From: Panulirus ornatus
Taxonomy: Eukaryota > Arthropoda > Malacostraca > Decapoda > Palinuridae
Assembly (NCBI RefSeq): GCF_036320965.1
Contig: NC_092234.1
Location: 43,406,532-43,470,531, forward strand
DNA: 64,000 nt
Reading direction: 5' to 3'
Shown here: positions 23,413 to 32,711 of the stretch, one piece after another
Numbering within the stretch: position 1 is the first letter of the stretch
How the letters are laid out: every line of letters starts with the position of its first letter
The notes under the pieces: generated by a model
Told to the model about the DNA's origin: nothing
Databases searched by the model: none
What the model saw: the letters and a program-made list of their open reading frames with translations, nothing else
Made by a program: the position numbers and the translations under genes

Positions 23413-23417
<5 letters not shown>

Positions 23418-23489
<72 letters not shown>
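23418..23489. repeat. (TA)n at LINE 3' end
   Basis: 72 bases of TA after the A-rich LINE tail. Confidence 0.97.
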
Positions 23490-23491
<2 letters not shown>

Positions 23492-23759
23492 TGTATAAAT
23501 GATTGGCCCATCACCTAACTCATTCTCCGTCTCACTTCATTGATTCACCTAGCCATCAACAAACACATCTCCACCTGGATGTACAGATGAAGCACAACAC
23601 AGACGTATCTCCTCCTCCTCCTCCTCACCCCTCACACACACACACACACACCCACACACACACAGTCGACTGATCAGCTCAGACACAACCACTCACCCTC
23701 AGCACACATCGTGGGACACGCCCAGGCTCCGAACCACACCGTCACTAACCAAGCCACTG

Positions 23760-24801
23760 AGAAATGAGTGACAGAAGAATGGCCCTCTGCTTCCTGGACA
23801 CATTGGACGCACAGGGATTATACTCCGGCGCAAGTCAAAGATCCCCGCTTACCTCACCAGTCCACACCTCGGCTCTTGAAGAATCTCTGACCCATTCCAG
23901 TGACGTTCCTCCTCCCAAAGAACACAGCAACGGACGGGGGGAAACGCTAGTCCAGAAATCATCCACAGACCAACCTCACCTCTTAGGCAGGAAAGCCATG
24001 AAAACTCGACATGAAATACCGTCCAGAAGCAGCTGATCCACAACCCTTCATTCCCACAGATACAAGCAGTGTAATTAATGCCTTCAAGAACCCTCGTCAT
24101 ACAGACCCTGATAATATATCCAACTTTTACACAAAACACTATGACCCACTTACTGTCCAAGCTCTGACAAACATCTCCTCCTGGCTATGCAACAAAAGTC
24201 TTTACGTCTGGAAACTTACCGACATAATACTAGTCCTAAAACCCTCCATATCACCCAACCCTGTGTCCTCCCTCCGCCCTGTATTACCTCGGTCCTCAGT
24301 ATCCAAACTCTTGTGACAAATTATCCACCACAGAGTCAGACACAACACCTCACTCTCACCGGCACAGCGTTACTTCAGACTCAGGTGACACAACACCACA
24401 GAAGGTACTTGAGACTCCATCCTCGACCACATTTCAAATGTCCCTGGTCAATTTCCACCACCCGGCCGCCACGGTAGTCACTCACACTTGTTTCCCATTT
24501 GACACATTTAAACTCTACAATGAAGTTCCCCAAGATGCAGTATGCTGTCTCCAACCCTCTTTCTAGCTCTTCCTAGAAGGCCATCCGTGACCTATAGCTG
24601 ACCCCATCGTGAAGGTCTTATCATATACAGACCATCTCACAGTCACATCACAACACCTTGACACTGCAAGAGCAACGCCAGATATGCAGAGAGAATTGGA
24701 ACTCTGGGTCGTCCAGCAGAGAAGGTCTGCATTTTACACAAATCACTACGTAGCTTCAGGAAGACATGAATCCAGCTCACACCATTCTAGGCATCACATG
24801 C

Positions 24802-24847
<46 letters not shown>

Positions 24848-25599
24848 ACATTCAGTCCCCACACGAAGAACATCATAATCACAAAATAACACGTTGAATA
24901 AGGCCCTCGGAACACTAACTGGCACGGAAGGTGCGTAAGAAAAAGAGTCCCTCAACATTCTCTGCAAACAGTTCATCCGCTCCATCCTAAATCACGCCTC
25001 ACCCCCCTGGTCCGCAACCCTCTCTAAAACAGATATTAACTACAAACCACACAAAAATAGTGCTTTGAAAACAATCCTGACTGCTTAGCAGCCACTAACA
25101 CACTCGTCATCTACACAGTGAAATAAAGATCCTCCTAGTTCAACCCTGCGTCAACATATTGAGCACTCAGTCCTGCGCAACAACACCAGACCCCTCCCAC
25201 CCAGGCCACACTGTAGCTAACCACCAACCCCCAACATGGAAATAATACGCTTACCCCTGCTTCTCATTCCTTACTTCCATAACCTCTACTCACACTTCCT
25301 CCCACACTTCTCCCAACCATCAACTATGGCAAAGATACACTGAAATAACCCGACCAGCGCTAAACAACCGACGACCTCCCAACACAGTCTTAAACTCCCA
25401 ACTCACCAGACATATTGTACCCATCAGAAACCACACTCCCTAGACGAAGGCGGGTCACACCCTCCCACGTACATTATGGACCATATCATAACAACACTAC
25501 ACACAGTGATTCAGCATGTCCCAAGACCCTTGATGGCCACCATGCAACAACCATAACGAGGACATTAAGCACTTTAATGCTCAGTTGCCCTGTTCTCTC

Positions 25600-25600
<1 letters not shown>
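23760..25600 (+). pseudogene. Decayed CR1/Jockey-like non-LTR retrotransposon
   Basis: Reading across frames on the + strand recovers, in order: the start of a reverse-transcriptase domain (24010-24316, with LKPSISPNPVSSLRP, a decayed ILKPxKxPxxxxSYRPI block); a palm remnant where the usual YADD region reads SYTDHLTVTSQHLDTA (about 24620-24665), so the catalytic Asp pair is lost; an RT thumb-like stretch, ALGTLTGTEGA then FIRSILNHASPPWSATLS (about 24900-25030); and a C-terminal TLPRRRRVTPSHVHYG block followed by a decayed Cys/His knuckle (25420-25590). Multiple stops and frameshifts and an inserted AC array at 24802 show it is dead. Order and spacing match CR1/Jockey-superfamily ORF2. The clade is from memory of those families. 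Confidence 0.75.
24802..24845. repeat. (AC)n inside decayed retrotransposon
   Basis: 44 bases of AC interrupting the reverse-transcriptase remnant. Confidence 0.97.
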
Positions 25601-25630
<30 letters not shown>

Positions 25631-25632
25631 CA
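25595..25632. repeat. (AC)n at retrotransposon 3' end
   Basis: AC run at the junction between the decayed Jockey-like element and the SINE-like element. Confidence 0.93.
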
Positions 25633-25783
25633 TCACTACACTTTATGGTCTTGACCGGTGGACGTGGAAAGCTTCTACGACGCTGCAAGAACCTCAGACA
25701 GAAGGATAAGATCACTTTTCACCTCTGGGCGTCGAGGGATCGAACCCCGGCCCTGCCTCGTGATAGTCTGGTATGCTACCATT

Positions 25784-25787
<4 letters not shown>
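25633..25787 (-). mobile_element. tRNA-derived SINE, 5'-truncated
   Basis: The - strand reads CAATGGTAGCATACCAGACT (D-loop onwards), an anticodon-arm-like stretch, then GGGGTTCGATCCCTCGACGC, a consensus B box and T-arm. A non-tRNA body follows and ends in a GT run. The first ~12-15 bases of the tRNA are replaced by the TA array, so the A box is incomplete. Not a functional tRNA gene. Confidence 0.65.

Positions 25788-25854
<67 letters not shown>
25786..25854. repeat. (TA)n microsatellite
   Basis: 69 bases of TA at the SINE 5' boundary. Confidence 0.98.
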
Positions 25855-25859
<5 letters not shown>

Positions 25860-25978
25860 CATTTCTTACGTCTTTCTTCCATCTTTCCCATCATAAAAAT
25901 CGTCTCCCATGTCTGCCCATCTCCATTAAATCGCGCCTCGTCTTTTATCTTCCTCTCCATAGCCCACCTTTAAACACA

Positions 25979-25981
<3 letters not shown>

Positions 25982-26044
<63 letters not shown>
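25982..26044. repeat. (TA)n microsatellite
   Basis: 63 bases of TA. Confidence 0.98.
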
Positions 26045-26046
<2 letters not shown>

Positions 26047-26385
26047 ATTCCTTTTTTTCCTTTGCTCTTCCTTCCCCTCCCTCCCTCCCCATCTCCCCCG
26101 GGGAGCAGGGTGAGGGGGGGGGGGGGGTGTTCCCGGGTCTGGTCATTAATTGCTGGTAACAGGATGGACCCTATTATCTGACCCGTTTCGGGGCATCACA
26201 GAGCCACTCCACCACCGGCCCTTAAGCACTCCGGCCCCGTGTCGCCGCCCCTTCAAACACGCCCTTAAGTGCACTGCCTCCTCACGCCCCCCTGATGCCC
26301 GAGCTAACACCGTCCCATCCCGGCCGTTTAAGCCCCCATTTTTTTTTTCTCTTCCTTAATAGCTCTTGGGAACACCACACGGTAG
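26045..26385. other. Gene-free spacer
   Basis: Low-repeat with a G run at about 26114-26127. No coding signal. Confidence 0.45.
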
Positions 26386-26421
26386 GTGTCATATGACACG
26401 CAAGGGGGTGTCATATGACAC
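26386..26421. promoter_or_regulatory. Pair of perfect 14-bp palindromes
   Basis: GTGTCATATGACAC occurs at 26386-26399 and again at 26408-26421. Each is fully self-complementary and contains inverted TGTCA/TGACA half-sites around CATATG. Two exact copies 22 bases apart suggest a bound site or a short duplication. Confidence 0.35.
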
Positions 26422-26566
26422 ACGGCTACTCTGGGTTTTTTTTTTTTACGGTGTAAGGAGAGAGAACCTGTTGTTAGGGTGCGTATGTGTCATGTTGTGT
26501 CGTGTTCAGCTGATGATAATGTGTCATGCAAGACGGATGATGGCAAGAAATGTACTGACATGCATG

Positions 26567-26570
<4 letters not shown>

Positions 26571-26652
<82 letters not shown>
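26571..26652. repeat. (TA)n microsatellite
   Basis: 82 bases of TA. Confidence 0.98.
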
Positions 26653-26656
<4 letters not shown>

Positions 26657-26712
26657 AAGGATCACAATTTTGCGCGTGATCAAGATATTCCTGAGTCCAC
26701 GGGGACTCATAG

Positions 26713-26715
<3 letters not shown>
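26653..26715 (+). mobile_element. Family-C dispersed repeat fragment
   Basis: TTGGAAAGGATCACAATTTT, then GCGTGATCAAGATATTCCT and GAGTCCACGGGG. The same terminal sequence occurs in reverse at 29430-29492. GATCAC and GTGATC form a 6-bp stem. The fragment is sandwiched between two TA arrays. Confidence 0.75.

Positions 26716-26776
<61 letters not shown>
26716..26776. repeat. (TA)n microsatellite
   Basis: 61 bases of TA at the LINE 3' end. Confidence 0.98.
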
Positions 26777-26778
<2 letters not shown>

Positions 26779-27292
26779 CATTCTCGATCGCCGTTTCCTG
26801 CATTCGCGAGGTAATGCCAGCAACAGTCGAAGAGAGGCTGCGTTTGTTCACACTCAGTCTCCAGCTGTCATGTGTAATGCACCGCAGCTCCCTCTCCACA
26901 TCCAGGCCCCACAGACCTTTCCATGGTTTACCTCAGACGCTTCACATGCCCAGGTTCAATCCATTGATAGCACGTCGACCCCGGTATACCACATCGTTCC
27001 AATTCACGCTATTCCTTGCACGCCTTTCACCCTTCTGCATGTTTAGGCCCTGATCGCTCAAAATCATGTTCACTCCATCCTTCCACCTCCAGTTTGGTCT
27101 CCCACTTCTCCTCGTTCCCTCCACCTCTGACACATATATCCTCTTGGTCAATCTTTCCTCACTCATTCTCTCCATGTGCCCAAACCATGTCAACACACCC
27201 TCTTCTGCTCTCTCAACCACGCTCTTTTTATTACCACACATCTCTCTTACCCTTACATTACTTACTCGATCAAACCACCTCACACCACATAT
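26777..27292 (-). pseudogene. 5'-truncated LINE copy, RT C-terminus plus 3' UTR
   Basis: The - strand frame 27283-26942 aligns with residues 396-496 of the 496-codon LINE ORF at 48.3-49.8 kb, with a few substitutions (for example [11 protein letters not shown] versus [11 protein letters not shown]), and runs past its stop. The 3' UTR and terminal CCTCGCGAATGCAGGAAACG follow, then the TA array. The 5' truncation point is near 27292. It lacks the catalytic palm, so it cannot retrotranspose. Confidence 0.88.
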
Positions 27293-27325
27293 GAACAGTG
27301 TGGATGTCTAGAGCGTTGGAGGAGC

Positions 27326-27470
27326 GCTGATGTTGGTAAAGTTTTGGTGTAGAGTGTTGGTGTTGGTGAAGTGTTGGTGTATGGTGTTGGTGAAGTGTTG
27401 GTGTAGGGTGTTGGTGAAGTGTTGGTGTATGGTGTTGGTGAAGTGTTGGTTTAGGGTGTTTGTGGTGGTG
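27326..27470. repeat. 24-bp minisatellite
   Basis: About six copies of GGTGTTGGTGAAGTGTTGGT plus GTAG or GTAT. Confidence 0.93.
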
Positions 27471-27504
27471 GTGAGGTTGGTTCATCTTGCCCCCTCAGTC
27501 ACCA

Positions 27505-27705
27505 CCTTCACTTGAAGACTGCAGGTCTGCCCTGGAGGAACTACTGCCTCGGTTCAAGTGGGACTTGAAGACTGCAGGTCTGCCCTGGAGGAACTACTGC
27601 CTCGGTTCAAGTGGGACTTGAAGACTGCAGCTCTACCCTGGAGGAACTACTGCCTCGGTTCAAGTGGGACTTGAAGACTCCAGCTCCACCCTGGAGGAAC
27701 TACTT
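27505..27705. repeat. 53-bp minisatellite, ~3.7 copies
   Basis: The unit contains GACTTGAAGACTGCAGGTCT then GGAGGAACTACTGCCTCGGT and TCAAGTGG, with few substitutions. Confidence 0.95.
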
Positions 27706-28043
27706 ACGAAAGACGACAGAGACAGTGACTTACATAAACATATTCATTGCGAAAGACTCACAAAAGTATAAGTTTTCTCGCCGCGAAAAGTATTCAAAGT
27801 TTTATTCCGTCTGTGAGTGGATGGTTTATGTGAGAGGAGGAGGAGGGGGAGGAGAGGGGGAGGGAGGGACTAGAGTAGAAGATGGGGGATGGGATGGGGT
27901 CCCGGGGGCTCTGGTGGTGGATTAGATAAACCTTAAAACAGTCGATGAAAGGTGGAAGGCCAGGAAGGGGTCGGGGGGGGGGGGGGGGGTTGCGTGGGCT
28001 GCGGGGGGGGGGGGGATATAACCCGCCCAACTTTGATTCTTCC
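27706..28043. other. Gene-free spacer with G-runs
   Basis: GGA repeats at about 27835-27870 and G-runs at 27971-27989 and 28005-28014. Confidence 0.5.
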
Positions 28044-28125
28044 CGCCCACATCGACCCCCTCCCGCCCACATCGACCTCCTCCCCGCCCACATCGACCTC
28101 CTCCCCGCCCACACAACCCCCCTCC
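28044..28125. repeat. Short ~21-bp minisatellite, ~4 copies
   Basis: Copies of CCCGCCCACATCGACCTCCT. Confidence 0.85.
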
Positions 28126-28171
28126 CGTCCACATCATCTCCCATCCACTTCGACTCCTCCCGCCCGACTTC

Positions 28172-28287
28172 GATCTGGGCCCTCCTCCTTGTCCTCCTCC
28201 TCCTCCTCCCCCTCCTCCTCCTCCTCCTCTCCTCCTCCTCCACCTCCTCCTCCTCCTCCTCCTCCTCCTCCTCCTCCTCCTCCTCCG
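28172..28287. repeat. (CTC)n trinucleotide tract
   Basis: Imperfect CTC/CTT tract encoding spurious Ser, Leu, Glu or Arg runs. Confidence 0.93.
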
Positions 28288-28401
28288 GAGGGATCGTCGT
28301 CGCGTCGGGACCCGGTGTTGTGGCGCGCCTCGCCTCCTCCACTGCCGCCGAAAATCCCCACAAGGCGGGAAGGCCGCATCTGCGGCGACCGACGCGTCGG
28401 C

Positions 28402-29124
28402 TGTGCAGAGCAGGGCAGAGCAAGGTAGAGCAGAGCAGAGCAGGGCAGAGCAAGGTAGAGCAGAGCAGAGCAGGGCAGAGCAGGGCAGAGCAAGGTAGAG
28501 CAGAGCAGGGCAGGGCAGAGCAGGGCAGAGCAGAGCAAAGCAGAGCAGGGTAGGGCAGGGCAGGGCACAGCAAGGCAGAGCAGAGCAGGGCAGGGCAGAG
28601 CAGGGCAGAGCAGGGCAGAGCAGAGCAAGGCAGGGCAGAGCAGGGCAGAGCAAGGCAGGCAGAGCAGGCAGAGCAGAGCAGAGGCAGAGCAGAGCAGGGC
28701 AGGGCAGAGCAGAGCAGGGCAGAGCAGAGCAGAGCAAGGCAGGGCAGAGCAGGGCAGAGCAGAGCAGAGCAACGCAGGGCAGAGCAGAGCATGGCAGAGC
28801 AGAGCAGAGCAAGGCAGGGCAGAGCAGAGCAGAGCAAGGCAGAGCAGAGCAGGCAGGGCAGAGTAGAGCAGGGCAGGGCAGAGCAGAGCAGAGCAAGGCA
28901 GGGCAGAGCAGGGCAGGGCAGAGTAGAGCAAGGCAGGGCAGAGCAGAGCAGAGCAAGGCAGAGCAGAGCAGGGCAGGGCAGAGTAGAGCAGGGTAGGGCA
29001 GATCAGAGCAGAGCAAGGCAGAGCAGAGCAGGGCAGGGCAGAGTAGAGCAGGGCAGGGCAGAGCAGAGCAGAGCAAGGCAGGGCAGAGCAGGGCAGGGCA
29101 GAGTAGAGCAGGGCAGGGCAGAGC
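28402..29124. repeat. Pentanucleotide array AGAGC/AGGGC, ~720 bp
   Basis: Built from AGAGC, AGGGC and AAGGC pentamers in variable order. Longer blocks such as GGGCAGAGTAGAGC recur about every 60-120 bases from 28850 to 29110. The period is a multiple of five, so every frame stays open as a 5-residue repeat. The 265-384-codon - strand frames (Ala, Leu, Cys, Pro, Ser) are artefacts. Confidence 0.96.
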
Positions 29125-29205
29125 GTCTCGCCCTTGTGACCGTCTTCATGGAGAATCCTGAGGAGTCTTGGGCAGTTCGAACCTCACCCTTAGCGTCCCA
29201 AGTCA

Positions 29206-29210
<5 letters not shown>

Positions 29211-29290
<80 letters not shown>
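29211..29290. repeat. (CT)n microsatellite
   Basis: 80 bases of pure CT abutting the family-C repeat. A CT/GA run also lies close to the family-C copy at 34.1 kb. Confidence 0.98.
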
Positions 29291-29294
<4 letters not shown>

Positions 29295-29492
29295 CAATCA
29301 CATGTTTACCAAATGGCGTCCTAGCTTCGTCTCTTCGATGTATATCAACTGACTTATATTTCTCTCCTGTGTCTCCCCTGATGATGATGTGATTATTACA
29401 CGAAAGTGCACTTGGAAACTTTTCGTGTTTCATTTTCCCCGTGGACTCATAGGAATATCTTGATCACGCGCAAAATTGTGATCCTTTCCAGT
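29291..29492 (-). mobile_element. Family-C dispersed repeat, longest copy
   Basis: The reverse complement of the segment at 34090-34253 and 37617-37787 (CATGTTTACCAAATGGCGTC, ATCAACTGACTTATATTTCT, GTGATTATTACACGAAAGTG). It extends further to TTGATCACGCGCAAAATTGT, also found at 26.65 kb. No coding domain recognised. Class unknown. Confidence 0.8.
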
Positions 29493-29858
<366 letters not shown>

Positions 29859-30318
29859 AATCATTAAGTCTTGAACGGAAATGATCTCTTAAGTCGTGCC
29901 TGCAGAAGGCACCGTGCACTTGAGGTGTACTGTAATGCATTTTGCTTGAGCCAGGGAGGGGAAAAATATATACGTAGGTGTTATTGTCACTGATTGTATT
30001 ATTATAGAGATGTATTCACTCTTATTGTATCCGTATATTGTAGTGGAAATTCATGTTGTATGGTGGTGTTGTTATATGGTTGTATGACTGTGTGGTAATA
30101 TATATATATATATATGCGGGTGTTGTATGCTGTATGGTTGATGTTGACTGTTGTATCACAAGTACTGCATTATATCTATACAATTGTTGTATGCTGTATG
30201 GTCGATGTTGACAATTGTATCACGTGTTGTATTATATATATATATGCAGTTGTTGCATGGTGTATGGCTGGCGTTGAAGGTTTGTGGTCTAATACTGGGG
30301 TTTCTTTCTGTCTTGCAG
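29859..30318 (+). other. Intron end upstream of the SLC6 exon
   Basis: TA/TG-rich with two diverged copies of GTTGTATGCTGTATGGT..ATGTTGAC (near 30120 and 30186) and a third partial copy near 30248. It ends in a good acceptor: pyrimidine tract TTTCTTTCTGTCTTGCAG, AG at 30317-30318. Confidence 0.6.
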
Positions 30319-30398
30319 GATCGAGTGACAAGACGAACCACAGTTCCCCCGACCGCATGCTGTGAGACGTTCTGTGGGACCTGGGCGGCCACAGCACC

Positions 30399-30435
<37 letters not shown>

Positions 30436-30637
30436 ACACACACAGCACACACATCCCTACGACTGACACCATCACAGCACACGGCTCACCACCACCACCA
30501 CCACAGCCCCTCACTACTCCTGCCACAGCGCCACAGCAGAGGGAGCGTAGAGCCACACCCAGCACACGTGTAGCCCAGGGCCACAGACCCCAGCGGGCAC
30601 CATAACAGACGAGGACACACCCCCGCAGCCCCCCGTC
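30319..30637 (+). other. 5' UTR part of the SLC6 exon
   Basis: Lies between the acceptor AG at 30317-30318 and the ATG at 30638. It contains a minimal upstream ORF, ATGCTGTGA (30357-30365), an AC array at 30400-30445 and a CACCAC tract near 30490. The main ATG context GTCATGG has a purine at -3 and G at +4. Confidence 0.6.
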
Positions 30638-30959
30638 ATGGAAAGCGACGAGAAAAACAAGAGTAAGTCTGCCGGCGGCGGCGGAGGAGGAGGAGGAGGA
30701 GGAGGTGGCGGAGGCGGAGGTGGTGGCGGAGGCGGAGGAGGAGGCGAAGGCGGGGGCATGGAGATGACCCAGTACGGCTTGAACGGCACCTCCCTCCCGC
30801 AGACGCCCAACGACGCGGGCCAGCTGGCCATGGAGAGCGAGACGGCCCTCAGGGGTACGTGGAGCAACCACTTGGACTTCATCCTCTCCCTGGTGGGCAA
30901 CGCCATTGGCATCGGAAACGTGTGGCGCTTCCCCTACCTGTGCTACAAGAACGGCGGAG
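30638..30959 (+). CDS. SLC6 Na+/Cl- dependent transporter, first coding exon
   Basis: Encodes the cytosolic N-terminus and TM1 of a neurotransmitter:sodium symporter, which moves amino-acid-type substrates into the cell across the plasma membrane with Na+ and Cl-. Seen: M1, an acidic/basic start, a 24-Gly run (residues 13-36), alternative Met at 41 and 43, then [16 protein letters not shown] leading into [19 protein letters not shown] (residues 87-105). That is the unwound TM1 Na+-binding signature of the family, followed by the start of NGGG. The frame ends in a consensus donor (GGAG then GTGAGT, GT at 30960-30961) with one base carried over, so this is an exon and the apparent ORF extension is intronic. 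Gly91 stands where monoamine transporters have Asp, which argues for an amino-acid or GABA/taurine/betaine-type substrate. The LCYKNGG ending is typical of that group. The exact subfamily is unresolved. Confidence 0.92.
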
Positions 30960-31080
30960 GTGAGTACGTACGTGGCTCCCAGGGGTGAGTGTGGGCTGTC
31001 TGAGTGAGTCATTGAGGTCCTCTACCTCCGCTACAAGGATGTAGATGAGTACGTGGCTCCGGAGGGTGTGTGAGTCAATG
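30928..31080 (+). repeat. Imperfect duplication of exon 3' end and donor
   Basis: The stretch around the donor (CCCTACCTGTGCTACAAGAA to about 30992) recurs in diverged form at about 31018-31080 (CTCTACCTCCGCTACAAGGA, then GAGTACGTGGCTCC). The second copy lies in the intron and has lost the Gly codons and the clean GGTGAGT donor. Confidence 0.65.
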
Positions 31081-31390
31081 AATAAGTGTGAGATCGTGAG
31101 TATGATGGATTATTTCTCCACCTTTGGGGGGACCCGTATGTTGAACATTGTCCTCCGTCATAGGTTTTTTGAATTTTGTATGTTGTCCACATTCACAGTA
31201 TGATCAGATCACCTCTCACTCTTTTCTCTTCCAGGTTGAACAAATTTATGACCTCTAACCTCTCACTGTAACTCACCTCACTTCATTTTTTGAGGTAACC
31301 ACCTCCGTTGTCCTCGTCTGGACCTTCTCTATTAGCTCTTTGTACGCCTTTATCCTGGGTGGCCAAACTTGAGAGGCATGATACAAGGTT
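31081..31390. other. Intronic low-repeat DNA
   Basis: No coding signal recognised. No second SLC6 exon found. Confidence 0.5.
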
Positions 31391-31470
31391 TGGCCATACG
31401 TAACATGTGAACTGCTTGTTGAATGGTATCTGGCCCTACGTAACATGTGAACTGCTTGTTGAATGGTATC
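31391..31470. repeat. 40-bp direct duplication
   Basis: Two tandem copies, differing at one base, of a segment beginning TGGCC(A/C)TACGTAACATGTG and ending GAATGGTATC. Confidence 0.97.
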
Positions 31471-31552
31471 TTGTCTGCCTCTGAATGAGATTCTGGTAAT
31501 TACCAGTTGTCAGTTTGTCTTATTTTGTCTTGGTGTGGGACTCTCTGGCGAA

Positions 31553-31586
31553 AGGTTAGGTTAGGTTAGGTTAGGTTAGGTTAGGT
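31553..31586. repeat. Interstitial (TTAGG)n telomere-type repeat
   Basis: About 6.6 perfect units of GGTTA, the same strand register as the arthropod telomere repeat TTAGG. A two-unit match also lies at 12462-12475. Confidence 0.85.
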
Positions 31587-31606
31587 GATCCAGTACATTC
31601 CACGAT

Positions 31607-31691
<85 letters not shown>
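31607..31691. repeat. (CT)n microsatellite
   Basis: About 85 bases of pure CT, 20 bases after the TTAGG run. Confidence 0.98.
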
Positions 31692-31696
<5 letters not shown>

Positions 31697-31851
31697 ATTT
31701 CTCCTTGTGTCGGAGGCTCCACTCCTCGGCGGGAAGTTCACGTCAAGGCCAGACCGTAACTGGAATATGAGAGCGTTTAAAGAGAGGGAAAAATAATGAG
31801 AGAAAAGAAAGAAAAAAATAATGGCCTATTTATCAGTTTTGGTTGAAATTG

Positions 31852-32402
31852 GAAAAACATCCCTGTGGTGAAGGACAGACAGGAGAGGATAGTGAAACCC
31901 AGAGTGTGGCAATGGAAGGAAAGAAAGAGATATCAAAGCGGCCCACTCTCGAGTTGCCACCGGCCGTACAAATCATTATGGCAGGCTCTGCCGCCTCCCT
32001 CAGGTTTATGGTGAGTGGCTCACAAGAGCAGAAACCAAAGTGATATGGTGTAGAAAATGGAAATGTGGACAGATAATGAGGCGTAGGGTCAAGGGAAGGG
32101 GGTCAGGGTGTCGGGGTCAAACTTGGGTAGGCGAGAGCTGGGATTGGCTTGGATTCGAACTGAGTTTAGTACGTGTTGGAGGGGGGGGGGGGTTGCTTGA
32201 ACACCCCCTTCCCCTTACCCTTCCCCTCCCTTCCCTTCTCCCTTCCCTTCTCCCTTCCCATAGGCTTGGGAGCAAGTATCCCACACAGGGAGGGAGGGAT
32301 CGGTCGCGGGGATAAGGGAGTAATTGTTCTGAAAGAGACGACTTTGCTGGATCTGAAGAGGAAGTCCCATTTTCGTCAGCGCCAGACTGATTTGTTTGGG
32401 TG
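31852..32402 (+). repeat. Duplicated module A, copy 1
   Basis: Nearly identical to 35902-36473, starting ACATCCCTGTGGTGAAGGAC. The copies differ by single-base indels and by the number of CTTCCCTTCTCC units. They share a G-run at about 32183 and TTCGTCAGCGCCAGACTGAT at the end. Confidence 0.95.
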
Positions 32403-32450
<48 letters not shown>

Positions 32451-32464
32451 GTGCGTGTGTGTGT
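32403..32464. repeat. (GT)n microsatellite
   Basis: 62 bases of GT with GC interruptions, at the end of module A. Confidence 0.97.
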
Positions 32465-32619
32465 GCGGGGGGTTATGCAGCTGAGGCCCATCATACGTTA
32501 TATAGAGGTGGTTGGAATGAGTGAATTAGTGCCACATACGATTGAAGGGTTGGGGGGGTGGGAGGGGGAGTAGAGGTTAGTTGAAACCCCCCGCTGCGTT
32601 TTACGAATCTAAATTGTTT

Positions 32620-32623
<4 letters not shown>

Positions 32624-32666
<43 letters not shown>
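32624..32666. repeat. (GA)n microsatellite
   Basis: 43 bases of GA. Confidence 0.97.
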
Positions 32667-32668
<2 letters not shown>

Positions 32669-32711
32669 GCTTCCGTGTGTAAGAGGGTTGTGGGGGGTAG
32701 GGGGGTTGCCA

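Noticed and set aside
25690..25787. Functional tRNA gene on the - strand
   Set aside because: The B box and T-arm are good, but the acceptor and D-arm start are replaced by the TA array, and a SINE-type body follows directly.
27794..29076. 347-384-codon frames rich in Ala, Leu, Cys, Pro and Ser
   Set aside because: They translate the pentanucleotide array and CTC tract, which contain no stop codons in those registers.
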